A stretch of 64,000 nucleotides of DNA. It comes from Promethearchaeota archaeon. Lineage in GTDB: Archaea; Asgardarchaeota; Lokiarchaeia; Sigyniarchaeales; SOKP01. Of the stretch, positions 55,462-64,000 are shown piece by piece. Numbering within the stretch: the first letter of the stretch is position 1; each line of letters opens with the position of its first letter. The DNA lies in the NCBI GenBank assembly GCA_016930515.1, contig JAFGGO010000129.1:1-64000 (forward strand), in the 5' to 3' direction. The translations under genes were made by a program, and so were the position numbers. The notes under the pieces are model-generated. The model made no database searches, was not told where the DNA came from, and saw only the letters and a program-made list of their open reading frames with translations.

Positions 55462-56586
55462 ATGGACAAATCTGATTATATATACATGATTATCGATAAC
55501 GTGCTGGTCTTTGGCATCAACACTGACCTGCAAGGAGAGAAGCTGAAAGAACACCTCAATAAATACGACGAACAGGTTATTAAGGCTGTTGCAGGATTTA
55601 GCCAGAAATTCCTCGAACATTTCCTCATCGTATCCAAGGGAAAAACACAGTCAGAAATAGAAGATCTCATTAAAAAAATGGAAAATATTTCGTACATGAT
55701 ATCACCAATGGGTTCCTTGCATTATCTCAGGGAAGAACAATTAGAGTATATATTAACCAAGTTAGGATCTCTTGAGTTAAGTGAAATTTCTGAACAGGAA
55801 ATTAGCAGGATAGCCGACGAACAAATAGAAAAGCAATTCGGAGGAACCGTAAACTATAGCGAATCACAAGCTTTAGAAGCTCAACTTTCTAGTGCTGCGT
55901 TCTATTTATCTGGGTTGGGCTTCCCACAAAGCGTTATTAACCAGAAATTAGACGAAGTAAGGAAGGAGCCGTCAAAATTAGATGCTTTATTTAATGTGGC
56001 AGCACCAAGCTCTTCAAATCACCCACCAATGTACGCAGAGGAAAGCACGGATAAGATCGTTTCGAGCCACGATGTTGAAAAAGCCATTGATGGGTATATT
56101 GAATCGATCAAGCAGGACATAACAGAGGAACGGGCTAAAAGAGTTGCAGAAATTATGGTAGAAATCAAGGATTATGTGCAAGAAAGTTTGGACGCTCGGC
56201 ACGAAAGGGTATTTAAAATGATCCACCCCGATCGACTTTCTCGAGCGTTAAAAATGTTAAAAAGCGTTAAAAAGAAGTCGAATCGAATCGGACTGTACAT
56301 AGAATGGTTTTTTTGTTCTCATCTCATAGAAAATATAGAATTTAAGGTTGAACATTGGCAAGTAAGCTCTCAGGCAGGCCATGGGAGTTCAGGAGTATAT
56401 AGCGCGGGCATTGCTTTCTCGAGATACGATCAGATCATTCGCGAATTTAACGATAGCAAGCTAACAAAAGTCGTTAATATATGTCGTAGAATTTTACAAA
56501 CTCCTTCTAAAAAAGCAATTCAAAAACTCGGACAAGATCTCGTAGCAGAGACGGGTTTTGATGAACATTTATATTTTACTGATTAA
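55462..56586 (+). CDS. Unknown helical Asgard-type protein
   Basis: A 374-residue protein. The first about 75 residues have a strand-helix alternation (DYIYMIIDNVLVFGINTD) resembling longin/roadblock-type domains; the rest is mostly helical with acidic and lysine-rich segments. No signal peptide, membrane helix or catalytic motif. I do not recognise the family. It lies 104 bases after the phosphatase on the same strand. Confidence 0.5.
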   Translation: MDKSDYIYMIIDNVLVFGINTDLQGEKLKEHLNKYDEQVIKAVAGFSQKFLEHFLIVSKGKTQSEIEDLIKKMENISYMISPMGSLHYLREEQLEYILTKLGSLELSEISEQEISRIADEQIEKQFGGTVNYSESQALEAQLSSAAFYLSGLGFPQSVINQKLDEVRKEPSKLDALFNVAAPSSSNHPPMYAEESTDKIVSSHDVEKAIDGYIESIKQDITEERAKRVAEIMVEIKDYVQESLDARHERVFKMIHPDRLSRALKMLKSVKKKSNRIGLYIEWFFCSHLIENIEFKVEHWQVSSQAGHGSSGVYSAGIAFSRYDQIIREFNDSKLTKVVNICRRILQTPSKKAIQKLGQDLVAETGFDEHLYFTD

Positions 56587-56693
56587 TTTTAATATGTTTT
56601 TTATATTAAAAAATTTTATAAGGGTAAATATTCAAATAATCGAATAAAGCATTCAAGAAATGATATTCTTGCTTGAATTGAATAAAAAAAAAA

Positions 56694-59600
56694 TTATGTT
56701 GATTTTATTGTTTTTTTCTTCCTTAAAATCACCGTAGCTATGCTTAAAAACGCAATTAATATGAAGAAATCGCCAAAAGGTATGGTTCCTCCCTTTATGT
56801 GAATTGTATGTTCATTAATAGTTATAAATGCTACTTTCGTGAATATATAATATTCATAATAATAATCGTCATAAACTATTATTGTAACATTATAAATGCC
56901 AGGTGTACTATAAGCGTACGTTGTGCTTTGTCCATGACTAAAAAGACCGTCACCAAAATACCAGAGATAATCAGAAATCTTGTTTCCTCCGATGCCAGTG
57001 TAACTAAAAGAGATCGGTTCGTTCACATATGCGATTGTTTTATCGACAGTAAAGTCTGGAAATATGAGCAAGTTCATTTCTGCATTCGTACCTGTAAGAG
57101 AGAGGTAATAATTTCCACATCCATAATTAAAAGTTCCGTTTAAAAGCATACCCGTACTCCTTTCGTACCAAACTAGCCCTGATCCTGGAATACTTTGATC
57201 TTTCAAGACAATTATTTCCAATGGTCCTATTCCTGGATAATTACATACAAGTTCATCAACAAATTTAAAGCAATGATCTCCCTCTGGTCCAACGCTTATT
57301 AAGATATTCTCATCCATCGACATGTTGTTAAAGATCCAAAATGGAGTGTGTGAGTTAGATGCAAAAAGCCCTATTCTCGAAGTAAAGTACATTCTTCTTG
57401 TTTTCTCATCGAATTCCCAATCGTAGAGATCTGGAAAGTAGAATAAGTGAGCCCTGCAAGTACCATCAGGATTAACAGAATACTTGATAGGGAATAGGGA
57501 TGTCGTGCTTTCCATATCGATAATATTCAAAGTCATTGTATAATTAACATTCATGCCATTAAATGGAAATTTTTCCTTTACAGTGAAGATCTTCTGTCCA
57601 GAAGTTAAAGCGTGAGATCCATCGGAATAATCTACTTGAAAGATTTCAAATTCGCTAGCATTTTCTAGTCTAGAGCTGAAATAATAACAGCAACCGTCCA
57701 TGTAGTTATTATCTAAAGGATCTTGCTTGATCATTTGGAATTCTAGCCCTTGAATAACAGTACCAATGATATATTCTGGAGCATTGTTGTCGAGATCATA
57801 GTAATCAACTGTAAATACGAAGGTGGAGTCAACATATCCAATATTGGGAGTCACACGCAAATTTTCTAAGAATGGTTCATTGTAATTCGTAGATTCAGCG
57901 ACCGTTAAATAATATTCAGGACTAACATTAGAGAACTTACCATCGTCGCATTCAAAATGATATGGATGGTCTCCTGGTTGAAAATATTGCTTTACTTCAT
58001 ATATGCACCCATCAATATAATTCATATCGTTTAAGTCTTGTTTATTCATGGCGTATTGCTGTCCATCTATTATTAAATAAATCCATTCTGGCTCGTTGTT
58101 GTCAACATCGGAATATATAATTCTAAATGTAAATTCAGTGGCTTGATTTCCGTTGCTAGGTCCTTTTTTAGCTTCAGATAATAAAGGTGCATTTAGATTT
58201 GGTTTTGGTACGACAGGAGCGTTAGTACTCACGAGTTCGTAGGAAGTGTAATAATACACCTTATATGTGTGATACATTGCCTTGAGGAGAATTCCCGTGT
58301 TTTTTTCAAACAAGGCTACGCTTTGCTCAGATTTGTTTTCAGTATCTTTTAACACCCAGGCATCTAGTTCTCCAATTCCAGCGATCTTATAAGTAGTTTC
58401 ACCAACAACCTCAAACTCGTGATCGCCTTCATTCGAATTCATAAAAATCGGGATTTTATCTCTAATCGATACATTAGTAAATATCCAGTTGTTTGTGTGA
58501 GCCTTTCCTGTCAATCCATATGATTCAAAAGATTCTCCAGACCATAATCTCGTGCTTCTACTCACATTTCTTTCACCATAAGAAATGGATGGAGTTCCAT
58601 CCTCAGAGGTCCATGTTATTGTTTCTTCGAAGAGATCTCCTGAAATTTGAGAAAAACTGCAATTTTCAAATTCTGTAGGAGCGCAATAAGTTTTTTTCAA
58701 GTAATACAAGTACATTTCATCAAAGGGATATTGATTTCCCAATTCAACTTTGGGACCAGTCATTGGGTTTGTAGCATGGGAGTAAAGCCCATTAAAGCAT
58801 ATAAAGCTGTATGTAATTACACCTCTTTGAATAAATGTTGATCGATATTCATAAGTACACCCATCCATAAAGTTATTATCGGAAGGTGTTTGCTTTATCA
58901 TAGAGTACGCCGTAGAATTGATAATCACATAGATCTCATCAGGTTGATCGTTATCGAGATCAACATAATCAACCGAAAAAGTAAAGATGGTAGAACCTTG
59001 ATATCCCAACATTGGATTAACGCCAGCATTTGATAGAACGGGCGAGTTATCGTTTTGTGCGGAGCTTATTACGAAATTAGTGTCCCAAACTAATGATTTA
59101 ATGAATCTACCGTCCTTACAAATAAAAGTAACATTATAACTTCCGGGTTGTAAGTATGTTTCATATTGATAAGTGCAACCGTCTGCGTAATTGTCGTCGT
59201 TCGAATTTACTTTCCACATTTCATAAATTTTTCCGTTAAGGGAAAGTTGAACATAATTCGGACAAATATCGTCTGGATCTAAATACATTACGGTGAAGGT
59301 TAAAAGATCTCTTTGCGTCGGTGTTCCAGAATAAACAATATTACCATTATATAAAGTAGGTTCGGATGTATTTGTCACAATAGAGAGGGTTAAATCACCT
59401 TCTCCCGAAATGGCTTTTACGATTAGGAAGAATATTCCCGTCTGTGATGGAGTATAGGAGAGCTCCTCGATACCACCCAGGTCCGAAGATACGCTAGAGG
59501 CAACTAGGATAGGCTCCCCTGTTGATGTAGGAATTGAATTGTATAAATAAATATCGAAATCAGCATCTATTGGTACTAAGAGCTCAAATTTATATTGCTC

Positions 59601-61829
59601 GCCCGCAATTAAATTCACGTGACATCCAATTGCGTGCTTACTAGAAGGATTTATAGAACTACTAGATATGAATGAATTAATACTAGTCCCAGGAAGTAAT
59701 TCATCTATCCAAGCTTCAATTGCCACATCAATGTTGATCCTTCCATATCCCTCATGTATATCTTTTCCCCCACGATCAAGAAAAGGGCTGTTATTTGGTG
59801 AAAGTTCTCTTTGTAATGGAAATGTTTCCGTAGCACTCATAAGCAATAGTGCTTTAATGGTTTTTGCCTGTAGAGCAGAATATGACCAATTTTTAATGCC
59901 CCCCATTGCGTTTATCAACAAGTTTACCGATCCTGCGACCGCTGGAGTAGCCATGGATGTTCCCGATGCCTCGTATAGATCGTTTGTATATCCATCGAGA
60001 TATTTTCCTTCTACATCGTTGTCGTTTGTATCGGCGGAAAAAATGCCACCTGTAAATAGGCTCCCTCCAGGCGCCACAATATCTGGTTTTGTTGTAGAAA
60101 ATCCGAAAGAACGCCCACCAGAACTACTATAGCTCGTTACTTGATCTTTTTTATTCATTGCAGCAACTGTAATAACATTATCTGCCAAACCTGGGCTACC
60201 AATATTATTTAAGTTAAACCAACCACCATCATTTCCAGCAGCAACAACAACAACTAATCCATTTTCAACAGCATCGTCAACAGCTTTAAGCAAGGCTAAA
60301 TTCAACCATATTGATCCAAGGCTCATCGATAGCGTCGTGATGTTGTAAATTTCCTTGTTAACAACAGCCCATTCAATTCCACCAATGATATCGGAATAAA
60401 ATCCAAATCCCATGCTATTTAGAACCTTAATACCAACAAGGTTCGCATTGGGTGCAACTCCCTTCCAAGGATCTCCACATCCATATAATGCAGGAACAAT
60501 ATAAGGTTTATATACCTCCATTGCGTAGGAAAATTCAATCCCATCAACATAATAATCTTCATTTCCATCAACGAATATATTTTGTATTTTTATTTCATAA
60601 GAGCCAAATGTGCTTGTAGTTACATCATAACTCAAATTTCCATCCCAATTATTTGATAGACTCTCAAAAGAATCTAAAATCATATTTTCGTGAAGTAGGA
60701 AAACCTTTATATAAAACTCGTCAGGTGATGCAGCAGAAGTATTAATCTTGCAATGGACATCAATTGCTCCCTCTTTAAAGACATCAAATCTTTTTACGAT
60801 CCACCCATTGCTACCTTCAACTCCGTAAGAATTAGAGACAACATTTCCTGAAGTTTCAACGAGTCTTCCATAATTATCAAGATTAGGAACACCCTGACCT
60901 GCCGCTATTCCTGCACAATGGGTACCATGCCCGTTATCGTCGTAAGGTTCATCTAGATCGTTGACAAAGTCCTTCCATCCCACTATTTTAAAACTTGCGG
61001 TAGTATTAGAATATCCCGGAGCAAAAGAATTGTGTGAATCGTCAATACCTGTATCTAAGATCGCTATGGAACTATATTCATCACCCTTAAAATCGAGATC
61101 GTTCCATACATAGGGTCTTAAATTCATATTTCGCGTAGTATCGTAAATATTACACTTAACAACAGAATCGTGCTCAACCAAAAAAGGTATCCCTTTCAAT
61201 TTCAAATTTTCGCAATATTTCAATAAAGAGCAGTAATCTATCGTTCCCGCAAATCCATTTAAGACTTCTTTAAATATTGTCTTCGTTTTACCATTATAAT
61301 CGCTAAATAATGTGTAATATTCTTCAAATTCACTATTTGGAAAGTGAACTATTACTGGGACTTCTTCTTCCGAAATAATTTCGGTGTCGTCTGAAAACGC
61401 TTTTATTTGGTCATTCAAAATGTTAGTTAGAAGTCTTTTTTCATCGCGTGTTCTTAATGTTTTAGAAGTGTTTATTTTTTGTTCTAAAACATCACTAATT
61501 CCATTTTTGTTTATATCCTCCACTTGTTGGATGCTTTCAGTCCATTTTTCAAATCCTAGATGAGAATAGAGGGGATAAGTATCAAAAGGAGATTCCATTG
61601 AAGCATCATTTACCTTGTTTGACAAGGATCCTGGAGTAAAATCATTAAAATCATTTTCGTAATTATCTATTAATTGAGGATTTATTGAAATTTCGTCTTT
61701 ATTTGGATCATTAATTTCACTGGGTTTGTTATTTGTAAATATTTGATAAAAAAAAGTATTTTTATACGGAGACGCAATACAGAATAATATCCCTAATATT
61801 AAGATAATTGATTTTTTTTTTTGTTTCAT
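56694..61829 (-). CDS. Giant cell-surface subtilisin-family serine protease
   Basis: A 1711-residue protein with a signal peptide (lysine-rich start and hydrophobic core), and a C-terminal membrane helix after a PKD-type domain (YLWYFGDGLFSHGQSTTYAY). The S8 domain has D259 in ILDTGID, H301 in NGHGTH, oxyanion N533 in AAGND and S625 in ASGTSMATP. Between His and the rest of the core an insert of about 130 residues (about 320-455) resembles a jelly-roll or PPC-like domain. After the protease are several Ig-like repeats (PSDNNFMDGCTYEY pattern), with modules also found in the surface protein at 1281. It probably degrades external proteins for peptide fermentation. Confidence 0.88.
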   Translation of the reverse strand: MKQKKKSIILILGILFCIASPYKNTFFYQIFTNNKPSEINDPNKDEISINPQLIDNYENDFNDFTPGSLSNKVNDASMESPFDTYPLYSHLGFEKWTESIQQVEDINKNGISDVLEQKINTSKTLRTRDEKRLLTNILNDQIKAFSDDTEIISEEEVPVIVHFPNSEFEEYYTLFSDYNGKTKTIFKEVLNGFAGTIDYCSLLKYCENLKLKGIPFLVEHDSVVKCNIYDTTRNMNLRPYVWNDLDFKGDEYSSIAILDTGIDDSHNSFAPGYSNTTASFKIVGWKDFVNDLDEPYDDNGHGTHCAGIAAGQGVPNLDNYGRLVETSGNVVSNSYGVEGSNGWIVKRFDVFKEGAIDVHCKINTSAASPDEFYIKVFLLHENMILDSFESLSNNWDGNLSYDVTTSTFGSYEIKIQNIFVDGNEDYYVDGIEFSYAMEVYKPYIVPALYGCGDPWKGVAPNANLVGIKVLNSMGFGFYSDIIGGIEWAVVNKEIYNITTLSMSLGSIWLNLALLKAVDDAVENGLVVVVAAGNDGGWFNLNNIGSPGLADNVITVAAMNKKDQVTSYSSSGGRSFGFSTTKPDIVAPGGSLFTGGIFSADTNDNDVEGKYLDGYTNDLYEASGTSMATPAVAGSVNLLINAMGGIKNWSYSALQAKTIKALLLMSATETFPLQRELSPNNSPFLDRGGKDIHEGYGRINIDVAIEAWIDELLPGTSINSFISSSSINPSSKHAIGCHVNLIAGEQYKFELLVPIDADFDIYLYNSIPTSTGEPILVASSVSSDLGGIEELSYTPSQTGIFFLIVKAISGEGDLTLSIVTNTSEPTLYNGNIVYSGTPTQRDLLTFTVMYLDPDDICPNYVQLSLNGKIYEMWKVNSNDDNYADGCTYQYETYLQPGSYNVTFICKDGRFIKSLVWDTNFVISSAQNDNSPVLSNAGVNPMLGYQGSTIFTFSVDYVDLDNDQPDEIYVIINSTAYSMIKQTPSDNNFMDGCTYEYRSTFIQRGVITYSFICFNGLYSHATNPMTGPKVELGNQYPFDEMYLYYLKKTYCAPTEFENCSFSQISGDLFEETITWTSEDGTPSISYGERNVSRSTRLWSGESFESYGLTGKAHTNNWIFTNVSIRDKIPIFMNSNEGDHEFEVVGETTYKIAGIGELDAWVLKDTENKSEQSVALFEKNTGILLKAMYHTYKVYYYTSYELVSTNAPVVPKPNLNAPLLSEAKKGPSNGNQATEFTFRIIYSDVDNNEPEWIYLIIDGQQYAMNKQDLNDMNYIDGCIYEVKQYFQPGDHPYHFECDDGKFSNVSPEYYLTVAESTNYNEPFLENLRVTPNIGYVDSTFVFTVDYYDLDNNAPEYIIGTVIQGLEFQMIKQDPLDNNYMDGCCYYFSSRLENASEFEIFQVDYSDGSHALTSGQKIFTVKEKFPFNGMNVNYTMTLNIIDMESTTSLFPIKYSVNPDGTCRAHLFYFPDLYDWEFDEKTRRMYFTSRIGLFASNSHTPFWIFNNMSMDENILISVGPEGDHCFKFVDELVCNYPGIGPLEIIVLKDQSIPGSGLVWYERSTGMLLNGTFNYGCGNYYLSLTGTNAEMNLLIFPDFTVDKTIAYVNEPISFSYTGIGGNKISDYLWYFGDGLFSHGQSTTYAYSTPGIYNVTIIVYDDYYYEYYIFTKVAFITINEHTIHIKGGTIPFGDFFILIAFLSIATVILRKKKTIKST

Positions 61830-62047
61830 CTTTAACTTCTCAATATTTTATTCAAATAAAGATATAAGTTTAAAAAAAACGCACAATCTATATAAAATGG
61901 GCTAGTGAATGATTGAACCAGTTAAGTTTTTAATTTCGATATTTGCTTTAGTATTTGATGATCTCTCAATTATCTTAACCAATTATTCTTGAATTACATC
62001 TATCATTAAGTAGATTAAATAAATTAAAAATTAATTAATTCAAGATT

Positions 62048-62692
62048 TTAAAAATAGCTCTCTGTTAAAAAATATAAAGTTTTTTTAGAGGTATTTTTTA
62101 TTGATATTACTCGATATCTTGTTAATATTTCTAGATATTTTTTTACTGTATTTAAGTGCATATTAAGATCCTTGGCGAATTGAGTCTTTGAAACCCCAAA
62201 ATCGTTATTTCTTAAAAATTCAATAATTTGCTTAATTCTTTTTTTTGACAAATAATAAGCTCGTTCTGCAGTTTTTAAAGGAACTGAATCTAAAAAAAAA
62301 ATTTGATGGTTTTCAACCGTGCTTTTTTTAATTAATTCAAATTTTAATAAGATCTTTATGTGCCAGTAGACGACATAATTGCTTAAATTTAATTGAGTCA
62401 CGATTTTATTGAAAAAAATTCCTGGATGTTTTTTGACATGTTCGTATATTCGCCTTCTCTTTTCGTGTTCCAATAGTTCATATTTAGTTAATATCGAACC
62501 TTCTATTACAATATTTTTTTCCATTAAGGAATTAAGTATTTGTTTTATTCCCATAGTATTCACATTTAAGGAATCTTTCAAAGTTGAATTTAAAAACGGT
62601 AGGATATCGTCCATTAGAAATGGGCGATTTTGATCCAAATAATTTAAAACTGAGCGAAAAACTACTTGTTCTTTGTTATTTAACTTTTCCAC
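62048..62692 (-). CDS. Double winged-helix transcriptional regulator
   Basis: A 214-residue protein from GTG 62692, with GGAGG ten bases upstream. It has two winged-helix segments: RRRIYEHVKKHPGIFFNKIV with NLSNYVVYWHIKILL, and QFAKDLNMHLNTVKKYLEILTRY. ArsR/MarR-like archaeal regulators have this double arrangement. It follows the membrane protein at the right edge by 22 bases on the same strand, so it may regulate that gene or the subtilase downstream. Confidence 0.75.
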   Translation of the reverse strand: MEKLNNKEQVVFRSVLNYLDQNRPFLMDDILPFLNSTLKDSLNVNTMGIKQILNSLMEKNIVIEGSILTKYELLEHEKRRRIYEHVKKHPGIFFNKIVTQLNLSNYVVYWHIKILLKFELIKKSTVENHQIFFLDSVPLKTAERAYYLSKKRIKQIIEFLRNNDFGVSKTQFAKDLNMHLNTVKKYLEILTRYRVISIKNTSKKTLYFLTESYF

Positions 62693-62714
62693 TTAAAATA
62701 ATCCTCCCTTAATT

Positions 62715-64000
62715 TTAAAGAAATAAATCGTTTTTCCTTGAGTTTTTTAGCTTTAACATGTTATTTAAGATATCCTGCCTCTCTGAAGGAGACAAAAAAA
62801 GCAAATCTCTTATTAAAAGTGATTCTTCTTCAGCGTTTAATTCAAGTAACTTAATTTTTTCCATATAATTATCTTTATCTTTAATTTTAGGCTGTATATT
62901 ACCAATTGGAGTTTTTATATAGGATTTTTTTGTTTTTCTATGTAAAGCATAGGCAATTGGCATTACAACGCTAATCGTAGAACCAATAATAATACTTCCA
63001 AACACGAAAACAATTAAGATTGGGGGATTCTCAACTGAGCTAGTAGTGTAATACGCCCTAAGTGTTGGGTCGTGAACGATTCTATTTCCAGACCAAATGG
63101 GATAATTTTGGGTTTCTATGCTATAAAGGTTTTGAGGATTATTAAAAAAGGGATTGTCAGAAACTAGGTCTTCGAGGGAGAATATAATACTCGAAAATAA
63201 ATCACCCCCAAATTGGGGCCAAAAGTTCTGTTTTAACGAGCTTGTAATTATCTTGGCAACTGTTCCTCCTTGAGAGCTAAATTCTGAGATTTTTCCTAAA
63301 GAGGGATAATCATACAAGGTATAGTTTTGCTTTGCGGGGTTCATCATATCCATTTCTGCAAAATTAATACCACCTATTTCAAAATTAAAGATGTCTGCAC
63401 TTTTAGATACAAGTGATATAACGCTTTCTTCTATTTCAGAAGAGGCAATCAAATACGTGTAATGCGGTATCGACAATCCGCATCCTTTTACTCCGTCATA
63501 AAAGGATTGGTTAGTTATTTGAGGCAAATCTATCGTATAATCCAAGTTTGAGCTAGATCTCCCTATCTCGTAGTTGAACCCAAAACCAAAATCACCAGGT
63601 GAAGCTTGAGAATAGTTTAAATAATCCCATTGATATGTTGCATAATTGTACTTTCCAGCTACATAAACATCATCATCGTATTTCGAAGCGTTCTTGACAT
63701 ATCCATAAATGGGATAGTCGGGATATTCTATATCCCATTTCAAGACATTATTTTCATCTAATGGTGGCGTGAATACGATATTGTTGGAAAGGGCATCTAA
63801 GGTTAAATCATTGGGAAATGAGAAGGAGCCACTTTCTGGAGGCGATTCAAGACTATTATTATTCTTATAATAGGACCATAGGGTGGAAGAAACTGAAATA
63901 GCCATGGGATATATTACGCCTCGACATTCATTTGAGCTTCCGATTGAAACAGCTCCAATACTTCCAGAAGTGTCTGATAAATCTGCGGAATAGATTCCAT
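62715..64000 (-). CDS. Partial exported protein with membrane helix, 5' end outside the window
   Basis: The frame runs leftwards from the right window edge without a start; an internal ATG at 63905 is unlikely to be the start since the frame stays open to base 64000. The visible part has a large ectodomain with many Tyr, Asn and Ser and few charges, then a membrane helix (ILIVFVFGSIIIGSTISVV) and a basic, glutamate-rich cytosolic tail of about 75 residues. It may be a surface receptor coupled to the winged-helix regulator encoded 22 bases further on. No domain family is recognised. Confidence 0.65.
   Translation of the reverse strand, partial: GIYSADLSDTSGSIGAVSIGSSNECRGVIYPMAISVSSTLWSYYKNNNSLESPPESGSFSFPNDLTLDALSNNIVFTPPLDENNVLKWDIEYPDYPIYGYVKNASKYDDDVYVAGKYNYATYQWDYLNYSQASPGDFGFGFNYEIGRSSSNLDYTIDLPQITNQSFYDGVKGCGLSIPHYTYLIASSEIEESVISLVSKSADIFNFEIGGINFAEMDMMNPAKQNYTLYDYPSLGKISEFSSQGGTVAKIITSSLKQNFWPQFGGDLFSSIIFSLEDLVSDNPFFNNPQNLYSIETQNYPIWSGNRIVHDPTLRAYYTTSSVENPPILIVFVFGSIIIGSTISVVMPIAYALHRKTKKSYIKTPIGNIQPKIKDKDNYMEKIKLLELNAEEESLLIRDLLFLSPSERQDILNNMLKLKNSRKNDLFL

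Noticed and set aside
1-64000. CRISPR arrays, insertion sequences or prophage
   Set aside because: No regularly spaced repeats, transposase, integrase or phage structural genes were seen.

Overview
The window comes from an AT-rich archaeal genome, and the gene content points to an Asgard archaeon, most likely of the Lokiarchaeia type. The evidence is a Roadblock domain fused to a Rab-like small GTPase, a RING-H2 finger protein with TPR-like repeats, a leucine-rich-repeat protein, an Sm-like protein, an archaeal histone, ADP-forming acyl-CoA synthetase, ThiD-ThiN fusion, and a tRNA whose two introns both fit the archaeal bulge-helix-bulge rule. Many starts have GGAGG-type ribosome sites. I see no phage, insertion sequence, rRNA or CRISPR array.

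Layout. 1-4 kb: an NmrA-like reductase and a repeat-built surface protein. 4.2-7.6 kb: a pyruvate:ferredoxin oxidoreductase operon (gamma-delta fusion, alpha, beta). Its beta subunit is circularly permuted: the C-terminal half of the family comes first and the N-terminal half, with the CPGC motif and GDG, comes last. 8-11.5 kb: a ferredoxin lacking one cluster cysteine, a thioesterase, an acyl-CoA synthetase alpha chain and three decayed genes. 11.7-19.4 kb: FRG protein, radical SAM protein, cold-shock protein, short-chain dehydrogenase, ketopantoate-reductase-like protein, DUF4184 protein, a two-subunit CoA-transferase and small proteins. 20-24.5 kb: a longin/roadblock-like protein, a beta-propeller protein with winged helices, and a large cytosolic beta-sandwich protein. 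24.7-31.4 kb: glycerate kinase, dihydrolipoamide dehydrogenase, SagB-type nitroreductase, a second ketopantoate-reductase-like protein, alkaline phosphatase.

31.4-39.5 kb is a divergent locus. A ribbon-helix-helix regulator and sulfopyruvate-decarboxylase-like subunits (ComD/ComE) run leftwards. Two tandem paralogous Cys-rich mini-proteins, a threonine-synthase-fold enzyme and indolepyruvate oxidoreductase alpha run rightwards, followed after a leftward gene by a broken beta subunit. TGAACA/TGTTCA sites lie between the two arms. The pairing of ComDE with a threonine-synthase-like enzyme recalls the cysteate-to-sulfoacetaldehyde branch of coenzyme M synthesis in Methanosarcina; this is an inference.

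39.5-64 kb: metallophosphatase, Sm-like protein, zinc mini-protein, tRNA-Arg(CCU) with two introns, zinc-ribbon membrane protein, transporter, LRR protein, histone, a structured GC-rich intergenic element, isopropylmalate-type dehydrogenase, Roadblock-GTPase fusion, RING-TPR protein, thiamine genes (ThiD-ThiN and ThiC), two alpha/beta hydrolases, NUDIX hydrolase, dual-specificity-like phosphatase, a giant subtilase and, at the right edge, a truncated membrane protein next to a winged-helix regulator.

Taken together, the metabolic genes suit anaerobic amino-acid and keto-acid fermentation: 2-oxoacid:ferredoxin oxidoreductases give acyl-CoA and reduced ferredoxin, and ADP-forming acyl-CoA synthetase and CoA-transferase deal with the acyl-CoA. 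The strongest leads are the permuted PorB, the two-intron tRNA, the ComDE/Cys-rich divergent locus and the Roadblock-GTPase with an altered DxxG motif.
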